DNA of 64,000 bases from CAYFFO01 sp964342485 (GCA_964342485.1 CAYFFO010000002.1:49684-113683), one strand, 5' to 3'. Counted from the first letter of the stretch, positions 16,526 to 25,566 are shown. The notes: generated by a model not told the origin, from the letters alone. Numbers and translations are program-made.

Positions 16526-17516
16526 CTCTATCGAGACGAGGATTCGGTGTGACTCCAGGAATCCTCCCTTTCCTTGCCATTGGCCTTCCATCAATCTCTT
16601 GTATGTTAGCTGTAAATGGGTTTGGTTCAGCAGAAGATATATAGTACCCTACACCAAATGAATCCACAGGAGTATTTTCACTAACCATCTGTCGGATTTT
16701 TTCAGGGGTAAATCCTCCACTAACCATGATTTCAACATGCCTAAAACCAGCAAGGTCCAAGCGAGCCCTAATTTCACTAACTAAAGCTCCAGAAACTTTA
16801 CTAGACTTATCAGGTGTACCCAAACGTATCCCTCTTAATCGGTCACGTAAACTACGAGCCGCATTAATAGCATCCTCAGATTCATCTCTGAAAGTATCTA
16901 CCAAAGAAATTCTAGGTACCTCTTGTGGCATATGACGATCAAAGGCTTCGATAGACTGCACAGTTTCACCAATGATCAAGTTCAGAGAGTGGGGCATATT
17001 TCCTGAAGGGGTCACGGATGCGAGTCTTGCTCCCTGAATTGTAGAACAAGACACACACCCACCCACTATACTAGCGTAGTCCATCTCTGCGGCTATATTA
17101 GGATGTGCGTTATGTGCACCTAATGCGACCACAGGAGTTCCACCTGCTGCAACTACACAATCTTTAGCAGAAGAAGCCCAACCTGAAGAAGAAGCTAGTA
17201 TCCCACAAATAGCAGTCTCGTAAAGACCAATAGAGCTATAAGGTGTCTTTACTCGAAGAGCAACTTCATTTACATCTACAGATTCCCCTTCCTCTAGAGC
17301 CCAGACCTCACTACCAGTTTCAGGTAATACCCTCCCAAGAAGAGCCTTTACCTCATTGAGTCCACAAATAATTCCTTCAGCTCCTGAGCTAAATTCAATT
17401 GTTACAACTGGATTTATATTTTCATTTCGCAGAATCGTTAAAGTACGTTGTAAATACACATCAGTTGTATCTCCAACAAGGACTGACCTCTTAATTTCAA
17501 ATTCACTATTGACCAT
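16518..17516 (-). CDS. Nicotinate phosphoribosyltransferase-family protein (short form)
   Basis: 332 residues of the NAPRTase/QAPRTase fold. Supporting segments are YLQRTLTILRN at the N-terminus, VKTPYSSIGLYETAICGILASSSGW, the VVALGAHNAHPNIAAEMDYASIVGG stretch, and the C-terminal phosphate-binding region IMVSGGFTPEKIRQM followed by DSFGVGYYI. It would make nicotinate mononucleotide from nicotinate and PRPP for NAD salvage. It is shorter than E. coli PncB and resembles the compact archaeal-type enzymes. It begins 14 bp after gyrA and may be read through from it. Its 3' end overlaps tilS convergently by eight bases. Confidence 0.85.
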   Translation of the reverse strand: MVNSEFEIKRSVLVGDTTDVYLQRTLTILRNENINPVVTIEFSSGAEGIICGLNEVKALLGRVLPETGSEVWALEEGESVDVNEVALRVKTPYSSIGLYETAICGILASSSGWASSAKDCVVAAGGTPVVALGAHNAHPNIAAEMDYASIVGGCVSCSTIQGARLASVTPSGNMPHSLNLIIGETVQSIEAFDRHMPQEVPRISLVDTFRDESEDAINAARSLRDRLRGIRLGTPDKSSKVSGALVSEIRARLDLAGFRHVEIMVSGGFTPEKIRQMVSENTPVDSFGVGYYISSAEPNPFTANIQEIDGRPMARKGRIPGVTPNPRLDRVI

Positions 17517-17530
17517 TTTTAATCAGCACC

Positions 17531-20059
17531 TTATTCATCTTGGGAAATGTTCTCGTTTATTGTTCCATTAATTGAGAGATTATTGACCCCTGTAGCAGAT
17601 TCAGGTATCTCTAATTCACGAACACATGCTATGGAAGCAACTGAGTCATTTGGGGGCAATTTAAAGATAGTTACGCCTTGCGTGGCTCTACCAGTGCTAC
17701 GTATCTCAGAAAGATTCGTCCTAAGTACCTGAGCCTTTTCTGAAGCAACATATAATTCATCACTGTCTGCAATAACCTGTGCTGCTGCGACCTGTCCTGT
17801 TTTCTTTGTAACATTCAATGTCTTGATCCCGGATCCACCTCTCCCTTGTACTCTGTACCTGTTGAGATCGGTTAGTTTACCATATCCTTTTCTACTGATC
17901 ACCAAAAGCTTACTATCATCGATCACTATATCCATAGCAATAACTCGATCTCGATTTTTTAGCAAGATACCCCGCACCCCACCTGCTGCCCGTAACCGAG
18001 CAGTAACCTCTGACAAGTGAAACCTGATCGACATACCTTCCTTTGTAACCATCATAACGTCGTCTTGTTCCATCGCTAGCTTTGCTGTAACCAGTTCATC
18101 GTTAGTACGAAGATTCATTATTATCAAACCAGCTCGCCGTATATTTTGAATCTGATTAACTGCTACCCGTTTGATAGAGCCGCTCTTAGTAGCAAGAACT
18201 AAATATTGATCATCTTCTTCTAGACTTCGGACCCCAACAACAGAATTTACATGTTCTTTGTCTGTAAGAGGAATCACATTTACTAACGGTACTCCTCTAG
18301 TGTTCCTAGAAAAATCAGGCCGTAATTCATATGATTTTAGTGGTAAAACCCTGCCCGTATTAGTGAAGAATAGCAGGGTATCATGTGTGTCACAAACCAA
18401 GATATTTCGTACAGGATCATCTTCCTTCATCGTCATACTAGTCACACCCTTACCACCACGATGTTGGTTCCTGTAAACATTTGCTTGTATACGCTTTATG
18501 TATCCTCCCTGGCTAAGGGTTACTATAATTTGTTCGTGTGCCTCGAGATCCTCGCGTTTAAATTGTCTTAGATCAGGCCCAACAATAGTTCGCCTTTCCT
18601 CACCATGTTTCTTTTTAAGTTCTCTTGTCTCTTTTTTAACCTCTTCATCAATTTTTTCAGGACTTGCTAGAAGGTCTTCTATCTCCTTAATGGTTGCCTG
18701 AAGCTCTTTATACTCATTCTCTATTTTTTCACGTTCCAAAGCAGCAATACGCCTAAGCTGCATGTCAAGAATCGCCTGAGCTTGTACGTCTGACAATCCA
18801 TGCCATTCAATGAGTTGATTCTTAGCAGTTTCTACATCTGCTGCATTTCGGATTAGTGCAATAATTGCATCAAGATTAGATAGTGCTACTCTCAACCCCT
18901 CAAGAATATGAGACCTTTCATTAGCTTTACGTAACTCAAACTCAGACCTGCGACGAATAACTAATCTTCGAAACTTTATGAACTCTAGTAAAGAGTCCCG
19001 TAAGGTAACGATTTTGGGGGTCCCATCAACTAATGCGAGCATGTTTGCTGAAAAAGCACTCTGCATAGGGGTCAATTTGTAAAGATTATTCAACACTACC
19101 AAACCCTGAGCACCTGACCTTAGTTCCATTACTATTCGCATTCCACGGCGGTCAGATTCATCTCGTATTTCAGATATCCCATCAAGACGCTTAGTTTTCA
19201 TAAGACTTGCTATTTTTTCAATTAAGGCGGCCTTGTTAACTTGGTATGGCAATTCCGTAACAACTATCTGCATACGATTAGCCCTTTTCATAGGCTGAAT
19301 TTCTGCTGTAGCTCTCACTACTATTTGCCCTCTACCAGTCTCATAAGCATTTCTGATTCCCTCAGAGCCCATTATTGTTGCTCCAGTTGGAAAATCAGGC
19401 CCTTGAACACGACGCATCAACTGGTCTACCGTAGCTTCAGGATTTCTCAAAAGTAGATAAATCGCATCGCATAATTCTGACAAGTTGTGGGGTGGAATAC
19501 TTGTTGCCATACCAACAGCAATTCCTGAAGCCCCGTTTAGCAAAAGATTAGGTAATCTTGCAGGAAGCAGTACTGGTTCTCTCAAACTCCCATCAAAATT
19601 GTCCGCGAAATCAACTGTCTCTTGATCTAGATTCGCAAGCATTGATTCAGCCGCTTGGCTTAATTTTGCTTCCGTATACCGCATTGCAGCTGGCGGATCA
19701 TTGTCAATACTACCAAAATTGCCTTGCCCATCTACAAATGGCACACGCATAGAAAAATCCTGAGCCATCCTCACCATTGCATCATAAACAGACTGGTCAC
19801 CGTGGGGATGATATTTACCTAAAACTTCGCCTACCAACCTTGCACTTTTTTTATACGAAGAATTGGGCCTCATTCCCAGTTCCTGCATAGCATAAAGAAT
19901 TCTACGTTGCACTGGTTTCAAACCATCTCTCGCATCTGGCAGGGCACGTGAAACAATGACACTCATTGCGTAATCCATATATGAATTACGCATTTCAGTT
20001 GTAAGTGGCATAGGTCTAATAAATCCAAACTCTGTTTTGTTTACCATGTCAATCTCCAA
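17531..20059 (-). CDS. gyrA: DNA gyrase subunit A
   Basis: 842 residues. The breakage-reunion domain contains the catalytic tyrosine Y128 in AMRYTEAKLS and the quinolone region GKYHPHGDQSVYDAMVRMAQ. The C-terminal beta-pinwheel carries a GyrA box, QHRGGKG, which identifies gyrase rather than topoisomerase IV. Gyrase introduces negative supercoils with GyrB, which is not in the window. The residue equivalent to E. coli Ser83 is Q89 and the Asp87 equivalent is D93. A GGAG ribosome-binding site precedes the ATG; an alternative in-frame ATG lies four codons in. Confidence 0.97.
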   Translation of the reverse strand: MEIDMVNKTEFGFIRPMPLTTEMRNSYMDYAMSVIVSRALPDARDGLKPVQRRILYAMQELGMRPNSSYKKSARLVGEVLGKYHPHGDQSVYDAMVRMAQDFSMRVPFVDGQGNFGSIDNDPPAAMRYTEAKLSQAAESMLANLDQETVDFADNFDGSLREPVLLPARLPNLLLNGASGIAVGMATSIPPHNLSELCDAIYLLLRNPEATVDQLMRRVQGPDFPTGATIMGSEGIRNAYETGRGQIVVRATAEIQPMKRANRMQIVVTELPYQVNKAALIEKIASLMKTKRLDGISEIRDESDRRGMRIVMELRSGAQGLVVLNNLYKLTPMQSAFSANMLALVDGTPKIVTLRDSLLEFIKFRRLVIRRRSEFELRKANERSHILEGLRVALSNLDAIIALIRNAADVETAKNQLIEWHGLSDVQAQAILDMQLRRIAALEREKIENEYKELQATIKEIEDLLASPEKIDEEVKKETRELKKKHGEERRTIVGPDLRQFKREDLEAHEQIIVTLSQGGYIKRIQANVYRNQHRGGKGVTSMTMKEDDPVRNILVCDTHDTLLFFTNTGRVLPLKSYELRPDFSRNTRGVPLVNVIPLTDKEHVNSVVGVRSLEEDDQYLVLATKSGSIKRVAVNQIQNIRRAGLIIMNLRTNDELVTAKLAMEQDDVMMVTKEGMSIRFHLSEVTARLRAAGGVRGILLKNRDRVIAMDIVIDDSKLLVISRKGYGKLTDLNRYRVQGRGGSGIKTLNVTKKTGQVAAAQVIADSDELYVASEKAQVLRTNLSEIRSTGRATQGVTIFKLPPNDSVASIACVRELEIPESATGVNNLSINGTINENISQDE

Positions 20060-20467
20060 TATGGATTTAAATCAAAGCTGATGAAAGTTGATTTGTTTCA
20101 TGTATTATTCATAAAAAGACTGAGTCTAATTATATGTCCGTTTAATAGTTATCCTATCAAGAAATACTACCATATTTTAGACTTTACTAAAATTAATCCC
20201 GTTTTTGTAAAAATCTTAAATCACCATATCCGGAAGGGACACTCTCACTGGTGTCCCTTCCGGGCGCTTTGTGGGTCCCGTATAAATAGTCTTAAGACCA
20301 CCTCACAGGTCCCTATTAAGGGGGTGTTAGGACTGGCATTTCAGCCAGTACACCAAAATTTTATAGATGCCATAAAGCTATTTCAAATTTTGTCCGGCCT
20401 CGTGCCACTTCCTTGTGGCATTTATCGGTTAGTAGTAGAATTAACTCGTTAACTATAAAATTGCGTT
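20060..20467. ncRNA. GC-rich, hairpin-dense intergenic region: candidate structured RNA
   Basis: This 408-base divergent intergenic region starts AT-rich but becomes clearly GC-richer from about 20228 to 20425. It contains at least three strong stem-loops: a perfect 13-bp stem at 20230-20242/20251-20263 with an 8-base loop; a bulged stem made of GGTGT/ACACC and ACTGGC/GCCAGT at 20323-20354; and TGCCAC/GTGGCA at 20403-20420. I compared it by eye with tmRNA, RNase P, SRP RNA, and the TPP, SAM and cobalamin riboswitches and found no conserved core of any. The strand is undecided. It could be an independent small RNA or a long leader of the gene at 20468. The open frame inside it looks non-coding. 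Confidence 0.45.
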
Positions 20468-21256
20468 GTGGAATCCAAGTTTATGAATTCTAATCAAATC
20501 AGGATGAACCCTCCTCCATATGTAAGTTTCAGTACATTCAGAACATTAAGGGATTGGCTCCGCGAAGAAGGTATCCCAATGAGGTTTGATCGATCATTCT
20601 GGGAAGCTAAATTCAGTGGTAGTAATGGGCGGCAACTTATATCAGCAATGAATTTTCTAGGACTTTTAGAAGGAGAAGATCCTACGCAAATACTCGAAGA
20701 GTTTGTTAATGCCACTAATGATGAATGGAGAAGACTGCTGAAGGCATTGATTATAGAAAATTATGCCATAGTGCCATTCGATGAGCTTGATCGTGCCACA
20801 CCATCAATGATACGGCAATGGTTTAAAGCTTATCCTGTAGACGGCCATACTCTAAGAAAAGCAATATCTTTTTTTATAAATGCTGCGAAAGAATCACGAA
20901 TACCTTTGTCCAACTCAGTAACTAAGATGGCAAGAAGCCGTTATGTGTCTAATCCACCTCCAGCGACAGCAAAACGAATCGATGAAAACATTTCACTGGT
21001 TGAACATAATCAAGATACAGCTAAAGTAAAAATTAATCATATTAAAAATCCTTCAATCAAAAAGGATAAAACCCATCCAAATAAAACAACTATCAATTTA
21101 GAAAGTGGCGGAAGCGTGATTTTCGACATGTACATAGATCTGTTTTCTCTCTCTGAAAAAGATCGACGATTCGTACTCGGTATCATCGATATGGTCAATA
21201 ATTATCGGGAAAATAAACTTGAGTCCAATTCGGATACTTTATCACCTGAAGAATAA
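20468..21256 (+). CDS. DUF5343-family protein
   Basis: 262 residues from GTG (a second possible start is ATG at 20483). The N-terminal 150 residues match my recollection of DUF5343: PPPYVSFSTFRTLRDWLREE, then an IPMRFDRSFW segment, then SGSNGRQLISAMNFLGLL, a winged-helix-like module often found in uncharacterised, possibly regulatory proteins. The middle (about 150-215) is a polar, lysine-rich linker and the C-terminus is charged. No catalytic motif is visible and function is unknown. The gene follows the hairpin-rich intergenic region, and its last 55 bases overlap the convergent amidotransferase-like gene. Confidence 0.75.
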   Translation: MESKFMNSNQIRMNPPPYVSFSTFRTLRDWLREEGIPMRFDRSFWEAKFSGSNGRQLISAMNFLGLLEGEDPTQILEEFVNATNDEWRRLLKALIIENYAIVPFDELDRATPSMIRQWFKAYPVDGHTLRKAISFFINAAKESRIPLSNSVTKMARSRYVSNPPPATAKRIDENISLVEHNQDTAKVKINHIKNPSIKKDKTHPNKTTINLESGGSVIFDMYIDLFSLSEKDRRFVLGIIDMVNNYRENKLESNSDTLSPEE

Positions 21257-21864
21257 AAAACTAAAGCTTCAAATAGACGATTGAAATGAGGAGGTAACTC
21301 CATTCTCCGTTGAGGGCTAAATTGAACGCCGATCACCCAAGTATGATCTGGGCTCTCAAGAGCCTCGATAACACCATCTTCTATAGAATATGCTGAAGCT
21401 AACAGTTTACGAGACTTTTGAGCCTCAGTAATACAATGCTTATGAAAACTGTTGACTCGTACAAATCCTCCTGAACCCACGGTTGCTGCTAATTTACTTC
21501 CAGGTGTTATATAAATCCTATGAAAAACAGGGTCTATGTCTTCTTTTTCTATATTTATATGATTAACTACATCTATAGAAGACCCTCCAACTGCACGATT
21601 AAGACTAAGGCAGCCTTCACCTATAGCTAATATTGGTAAGTCTCTTTCAAGACAAGTCAAAATCAGCTCAATAACAAAAGGAAAAGATTCCGGGCTAATT
21701 GCAACCAAGACTCCCTTTAATTTATTTACCAAGTCAATGCCAGTTTGTGAATTCGATGTTTCTAAAACTAGCGGTAATCCTCCCGCTCTCTTGATCGCGT
21801 ATTCACAATCAATTCTATCTGTATCTGACATGGCAACTATACCAATGTGAGGTAACTTATTCAT
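21202..21864 (-). CDS. Class I glutamine amidotransferase-like protein (peptidase C26/PuuD-like) lacking the catalytic triad
   Basis: 220 residues aligning with gamma-glutamyl-gamma-aminobutyrate hydrolases along the whole length: a LPILAIGEGCLSLNRAVGGS elbow region, the FVRVNSFHKHCI segment and a final WVIGVQFSPQ region. At the nucleophile-elbow position, where the family has Cys in an ICRG-type motif, this protein has G82 (C85 lies three residues later). The catalytic His-x-Glu of QWHPE is S183 and Q185. All three triad residues therefore appear replaced, which predicts a pseudoenzyme or altered chemistry. It is a single gene on the minus strand, with its 3' end overlapping the DUF5343 gene by 55 bases. 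Confidence 0.75.
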   Translation of the reverse strand: MNKLPHIGIVAMSDTDRIDCEYAIKRAGGLPLVLETSNSQTGIDLVNKLKGVLVAISPESFPFVIELILTCLERDLPILAIGEGCLSLNRAVGGSSIDVVNHINIEKEDIDPVFHRIYITPGSKLAATVGSGGFVRVNSFHKHCITEAQKSRKLLASAYSIEDGVIEALESPDHTWVIGVQFSPQRRMELPPHFNRLFEALVFYSSGDKVSELDSSLFSR

Positions 21865-21971
21865 TTAAACAATCTTACATCATAAATTGGTTAAAGGAAC
21901 TCTATCTGTTACCATATTGTCATCAAAATTATCAGCACTGACAATTACTTACACAAAATGGGAGTATTCTA

Positions 21972-22628
21972 ATGGGATACCACTATGACGGAGCACTAAT
22001 ACCAGATGAATTACGTCGAGATTTCGACGTATATGACAGAATTAAAAACCTAGGGGTTGACTTGGGAACATTTGAAGAAAATATCACTTCGTTATCGGGT
22101 CAGGGAATAGCTAGCGTTGTATTCCACGAAAGTGGATTAGTATACCTCTCAGGTGTCCCTGGTGGAAACATATCTATGTCAGATGATGATAAAACGATAA
22201 ATCAAGGTATGAAAAGTGCTCAAGAAGCAGCTGACGAAATGATAAAACGGTTACACTGGGCACTAAGTTGCGGAGGAGAAGGAGATTTAAACGACCTGCT
22301 GTACACTGTAAAAGCCTTGGGAATGGTTGTTTCACCAGGAGGAGGCGTTTTCGGTAATGGTCCGGCAGTAACTAATGGATTCTCTTTCCGATGGCACTCA
22401 GTGTTCGGTGGAGGTATGGGAGAATTTGCTGAAAAAGGAATTGATCCCGGAGGATTTTCTGGAGTGCACACACGGAGTGCCATCGGGGGATTTGACGGAA
22501 ATTTCTCAGTTGAACCAGAAATAATAGTTGCGATACCCGCCTCTCTTGCATCGGAAATCATACAAAATAGAGGTTGGCTGTTCCCATTACCACCAACCAT
22601 TTTTGATAAAGTCGTCAATAAATACTGA
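21972..22628 (+). CDS. RidA/YjgF-like family protein (divergent)
   Basis: 218 residues. The YERKNLG-like start (DRIKNLGVDL), the VFHESGLVYLSGVPGG strand pair, the helix AQEAADEMIKRLHWALS and the final HTRSAIGGFDGNFSVEPEIIVAIP resemble the YjgF/YER057c/UK114 subgroup sometimes labelled chorismate-mutase-like. An insertion of roughly 60 residues in the middle, rich in glycine (MVVSPGGGVFGNGPAVTNG), makes it longer than typical RidA. Classical RidA hydrolyses reactive enamines; the Arg that does this is not clearly conserved, so function is uncertain. It is followed after 7 bp by a carboxymuconolactone decarboxylase-like gene. Confidence 0.65.
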   Translation: MGYHYDGALIPDELRRDFDVYDRIKNLGVDLGTFEENITSLSGQGIASVVFHESGLVYLSGVPGGNISMSDDDKTINQGMKSAQEAADEMIKRLHWALSCGGEGDLNDLLYTVKALGMVVSPGGGVFGNGPAVTNGFSFRWHSVFGGGMGEFAEKGIDPGGFSGVHTRSAIGGFDGNFSVEPEIIVAIPASLASEIIQNRGWLFPLPPTIFDKVVNKY

Positions 22629-22635
22629 GGACATC

Positions 22636-23181
22636 ATGGCTTTAATACCTTTGATAGACAGGCAAGATATGCCTGAAAATAAAAGACATATTTATGATGC
22701 CATTGCCGGAACTCGAGGATCTGTATTAAACGTTTTTAGAAGCCTTTTAAATAGCAGCGATGCAGCTGAAGTTGTGTCTCAACTTGGAGAATATATACGG
22801 TACCGATCTGAGTTAAATCCTTCAGTCCGGGAAATAGCTATTCTCGCAACAGCCAAAGAAAATAACGTACCTTATGAGTGGTCTCAACATGAACCAATTG
22901 CCAGAAAAGTAGGAGTGAGAGATGACGTGATAGCGTCCATAAAATCTGGTAAAGCACCTAGAGGGCTCCCTCCAAAGGAAGGAATATTTGTTCAGGCTTC
23001 AAAAGAATTAGTTAATGACGGGTCTCTAAACAAGACCACTTTAGATGCCCTTATTCATCTAATCGGGATAGTTCAAACCATCGATCTAATGGTATTGGTA
23101 GGATATTATTCCTTATTAGGTAATATCCTTAAATCGTTGGAAGTAGAACTCGACTCCGGTGTCCAAAACACTTTCAAATAA
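22636..23181 (+). CDS. Carboxymuconolactone decarboxylase (CMD/AhpD-like) family protein
   Basis: I place the start at ATG 22636, which has a GAGG ribosome-binding site overlapping the upstream stop codon; a longer reading frame extends back into the preceding gene but is not credible. The 181-residue all-helical protein contains REIAILATAKENNVPYEWSQH, the typical CMD-family block in which E, W and H (E-W-x2-H) are conserved. There is no CxxC, so it is not an AhpD-type peroxidase. Probable small-molecule (de)carboxylase or related role, coupled with the RidA-like gene in a two-gene operon. Confidence 0.82.
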   Translation: MALIPLIDRQDMPENKRHIYDAIAGTRGSVLNVFRSLLNSSDAAEVVSQLGEYIRYRSELNPSVREIAILATAKENNVPYEWSQHEPIARKVGVRDDVIASIKSGKAPRGLPPKEGIFVQASKELVNDGSLNKTTLDALIHLIGIVQTIDLMVLVGYYSLLGNILKSLEVELDSGVQNTFK

Positions 23182-23250
23182 CTCGATTACAAAATTTAAA
23201 AAATCACATACCAGCCTAATTTATTCTAAGTATTTTCAGCACTCTGGCTA

Positions 23251-24564
23251 CTAAGCTTGCAATAAATTAAGAATCCGATGATTTTGCCTGTGCGGGCCAA
23301 GAACAGCCAATTTCACTTTGTTAATTTGACACACGTATTTTGCAGCAAGATTAATTTCGTTTAAATCGACTTTGTTGATTTCATTTACTACTTGTTCAAC
23401 ACCACTTATTTTCTTCAAAATAAGCTCTTGCATACCCATCCATGCCGATACATATTTCGTATCTTCCATTTGAAGGGATATAGCTCCTTGGCTCATCCTT
23501 TTTGCTTTTTCAAGCTCTAATTCAGAAATCCCCTCGGAAAGTCTAAGAATTTCATCCAAAATATTACTTACTGTATTTTCAATTTTGCCGGGATCAACCC
23601 CTGCCATTACTAATAATGCTCCACAATCTTTATAATTGATGGATTCGCTGTGAATATCGTAAACCAAACCAAGTTTTTCACGTATCTCTAAGAAAAGCCT
23701 GCTACTCATACCTTCTCCTAAAATGACACTTAAAAGTTCCATATGATAGCGCTTAGAACTGCCTATCGATACACCAGGAAATCCTAACGCAAGATGAGAT
23801 TGTTCAGTCTTTCTGTACTGAATCTGCACCTGTTTTCTTGACATTTCTGTGGGGTTATAGGGAATGAATTGGAATTCTCTCCCAGGTACCCAGTCCTTAG
23901 TGTATTGTTTGGAGATTTCAACAATATGATCGTGGTTTACATTACCAGCAATACTTATAACAGTATTATTAGGTCGATAAAAACGATCCGCATAATTAAT
24001 AACCATATCCCGAGTAATCTTTTTAACCGAGTCGTGATTACCACCAACATCTCTGCCAAGAGGGTGTTCATGCCAAAGTAATTCATCCAGGAGTATTTCA
24101 ACTTTACTGTTTGGTTGATCATTAACCATGTTTAACTCTTCCAAAATAACCAAACGTTCTCTCTCTAATTCATCTGCAGAAAACAAAGAATTCCTGACCA
24201 TGTCAATAAGCAATTCCAAAGACTGGTCCAAATACGCAAATGCTACCTTACACCAATAAACCGTTAATTCTTGCTCAGTAGCCGCGTTTAGTACTCCTCC
24301 GACATTTTCTATCACACCACTAATTTCAACGGGATTAGGTCTGCGTGCAGTGCCCTTAAACACTAGATGTTCTAGCATATGGGATATACCGGCCTCATCG
24401 ACAGATTCAAATCTTGCTCCAACTCCAATATAAACACTTATACTAACTGAATACGTATTTGGCAGCTCAGCTGTTACAATTCTCAAACCATTATCGAGTG
24501 TTGATAATTTAAATTCTGGATAAGTTGGACTTACAGGGGAATTATTATTTGGTGCTAGAATCAT
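23251..24564 (-). CDS. M16-family zinc metallopeptidase (processing-peptidase-like)
   Basis: 437 residues, the standard length for a two-domain bacterial M16B peptidase. The inverted zinc motif is H62-M-L-E65-H66, followed 76 residues later by the third ligand E143 (HxxEHx76E). The second domain (about 220-430) is the inactive-like structural repeat. Family members degrade peptides or resemble the mitochondrial processing peptidase beta subunit. It is divergent from the phosphoesterase at 24622, with only 57 bases between starts. No partner M16 subunit is adjacent, so it may act as a homodimer. Confidence 0.92.
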   Translation of the reverse strand: MILAPNNNSPVSPTYPEFKLSTLDNGLRIVTAELPNTYSVSISVYIGVGARFESVDEAGISHMLEHLVFKGTARRPNPVEISGVIENVGGVLNAATEQELTVYWCKVAFAYLDQSLELLIDMVRNSLFSADELERERLVILEELNMVNDQPNSKVEILLDELLWHEHPLGRDVGGNHDSVKKITRDMVINYADRFYRPNNTVISIAGNVNHDHIVEISKQYTKDWVPGREFQFIPYNPTEMSRKQVQIQYRKTEQSHLALGFPGVSIGSSKRYHMELLSVILGEGMSSRLFLEIREKLGLVYDIHSESINYKDCGALLVMAGVDPGKIENTVSNILDEILRLSEGISELELEKAKRMSQGAISLQMEDTKYVSAWMGMQELILKKISGVEQVVNEINKVDLNEINLAAKYVCQINKVKLAVLGPHRQNHRILNLLQA

Positions 24565-24621
24565 ATTTTTACAAAATAAGTTAGTACAATTTTAATAAAT
24601 ATCAGGAGGAATAAATTAACC

Positions 24622-25467
24622 TTGTTTTTCATTCAAATGTCGGATCCTCAAATCGGGTTAGCAGCTACATTTAACGGCCACAATAACACAAAAAGAAACG
24701 ATATGCTTAAAAAAGGATTGGTTCCACCATCCATCGAAGAATCTCATGGATTATCATATGAAATCAGTCGGTTCGAAAAAGCAATCAACGGGGTTAATAT
24801 CCTAAAACCTACTTTCGTGATAATCACTGGAGATATGGTACAGGACCCAAATGATCTTGAACAGATAAACGAAGTAAAGCGTATTTGTAAAAAACTTGAC
24901 GATAATACTCCTATATTTTTTGCTCCAGGAAATTGCGACGTAGGTAACTCTCCAACACATGAACTGTTAACCTTATACCGGGAACGATTTGGCAAGGACT
25001 ATTATTCATTCGATCACGGAGATGTGCATCTGTTGGTATTAAACACGCCAATTATTTTCGATTCATCTTCTGTTGAAAAAGATTGGGAAATTCAGTTAGA
25101 TTTCATCGTGTCCGACCTTGAACAAGCTAGAGGAAACAAACAGCGCATTATAGTGTTCGGCCATCATCCATTATTCGGATTTAGCCCTATTGAAAACGAT
25201 TCTATTTTCGTTATCCCTAGCAAGAAAAGGCTCAAACTGATCGAGATCTTTAACAAATATCAAGTGGAAATAATGTTTGCAGGTCATTGGCATAAGAATA
25301 ATTACTCTCGGGCTGAAAAATTCGATATGATTATTTCAGGTCCAGTCGGAGTGCCAATGGGAAACGATCCATCCGGTATTAGAATAATTGAAATCCTAAA
25401 TAATTCAATAAAACATTCTTATCATGACTTAAATAATTTGCCTGATGATATTAAAACTCTACAATGA
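24622..25467 (+). CDS. CPPED1-like calcineurin-type metallophosphoesterase
   Basis: 281 residues from TTG 24622, preceded by AGGAGG twelve bases upstream. The metallophosphoesterase signatures appear in order: D8-P-Q10 (in place of D-x-H), GD71, GN104-C105-D106, GHHP with H181, and GHWH with H222/H224. The DPQ-GL start, GNCDVGN, and the DYYSF and late DMIISGPVG segments closely resemble eukaryotic CPPED1 and its bacterial homologs. The usual GNHD histidine is replaced by C105, which is notable because that His normally protonates the leaving group. Substrate unknown; probable cytosolic phosphatase. Monocistronic. Confidence 0.85.
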   Translation: MFFIQMSDPQIGLAATFNGHNNTKRNDMLKKGLVPPSIEESHGLSYEISRFEKAINGVNILKPTFVIITGDMVQDPNDLEQINEVKRICKKLDDNTPIFFAPGNCDVGNSPTHELLTLYRERFGKDYYSFDHGDVHLLVLNTPIIFDSSSVEKDWEIQLDFIVSDLEQARGNKQRIIVFGHHPLFGFSPIENDSIFVIPSKKRLKLIEIFNKYQVEIMFAGHWHKNNYSRAEKFDMIISGPVGVPMGNDPSGIRIIEILNNSIKHSYHDLNNLPDDIKTLQ

Positions 25468-25550
25468 GATGCACTTAAATCGAGCTTATAAATCAAGACA
25501 TGTAAAATATGAAATATTCTGTAATCAAAGCAATCGACTAGCTTTTGTGT

Positions 25551-25566
25551 ATTAGTAATTACTAAT
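25551..25566. repeat. 16-bp perfect palindrome upstream of the Gfo/Idh/MocA gene
   Basis: ATTAGTAATTACTAAT reads identically on both strands and ends 35 bases before the gene start, overlapping the expected promoter area. It could be an operator for a dimeric regulator. Confidence 0.4.

Noticed and set aside
20081..20452. A 123-codon plus-strand ORF in the gyrA/DUF5343 gap
   Set aside because: It spans the strong hairpins, has no ribosome-binding site, and the product has no domain-like features; the region reads as structural RNA or non-coding.
22528..22635. Longer N-terminus for the CMD-family gene
   Set aside because: It would overlap the preceding gene by about 100 bases and lacks a binding site; the ATG at 22636 has GAGG and family-matching length.
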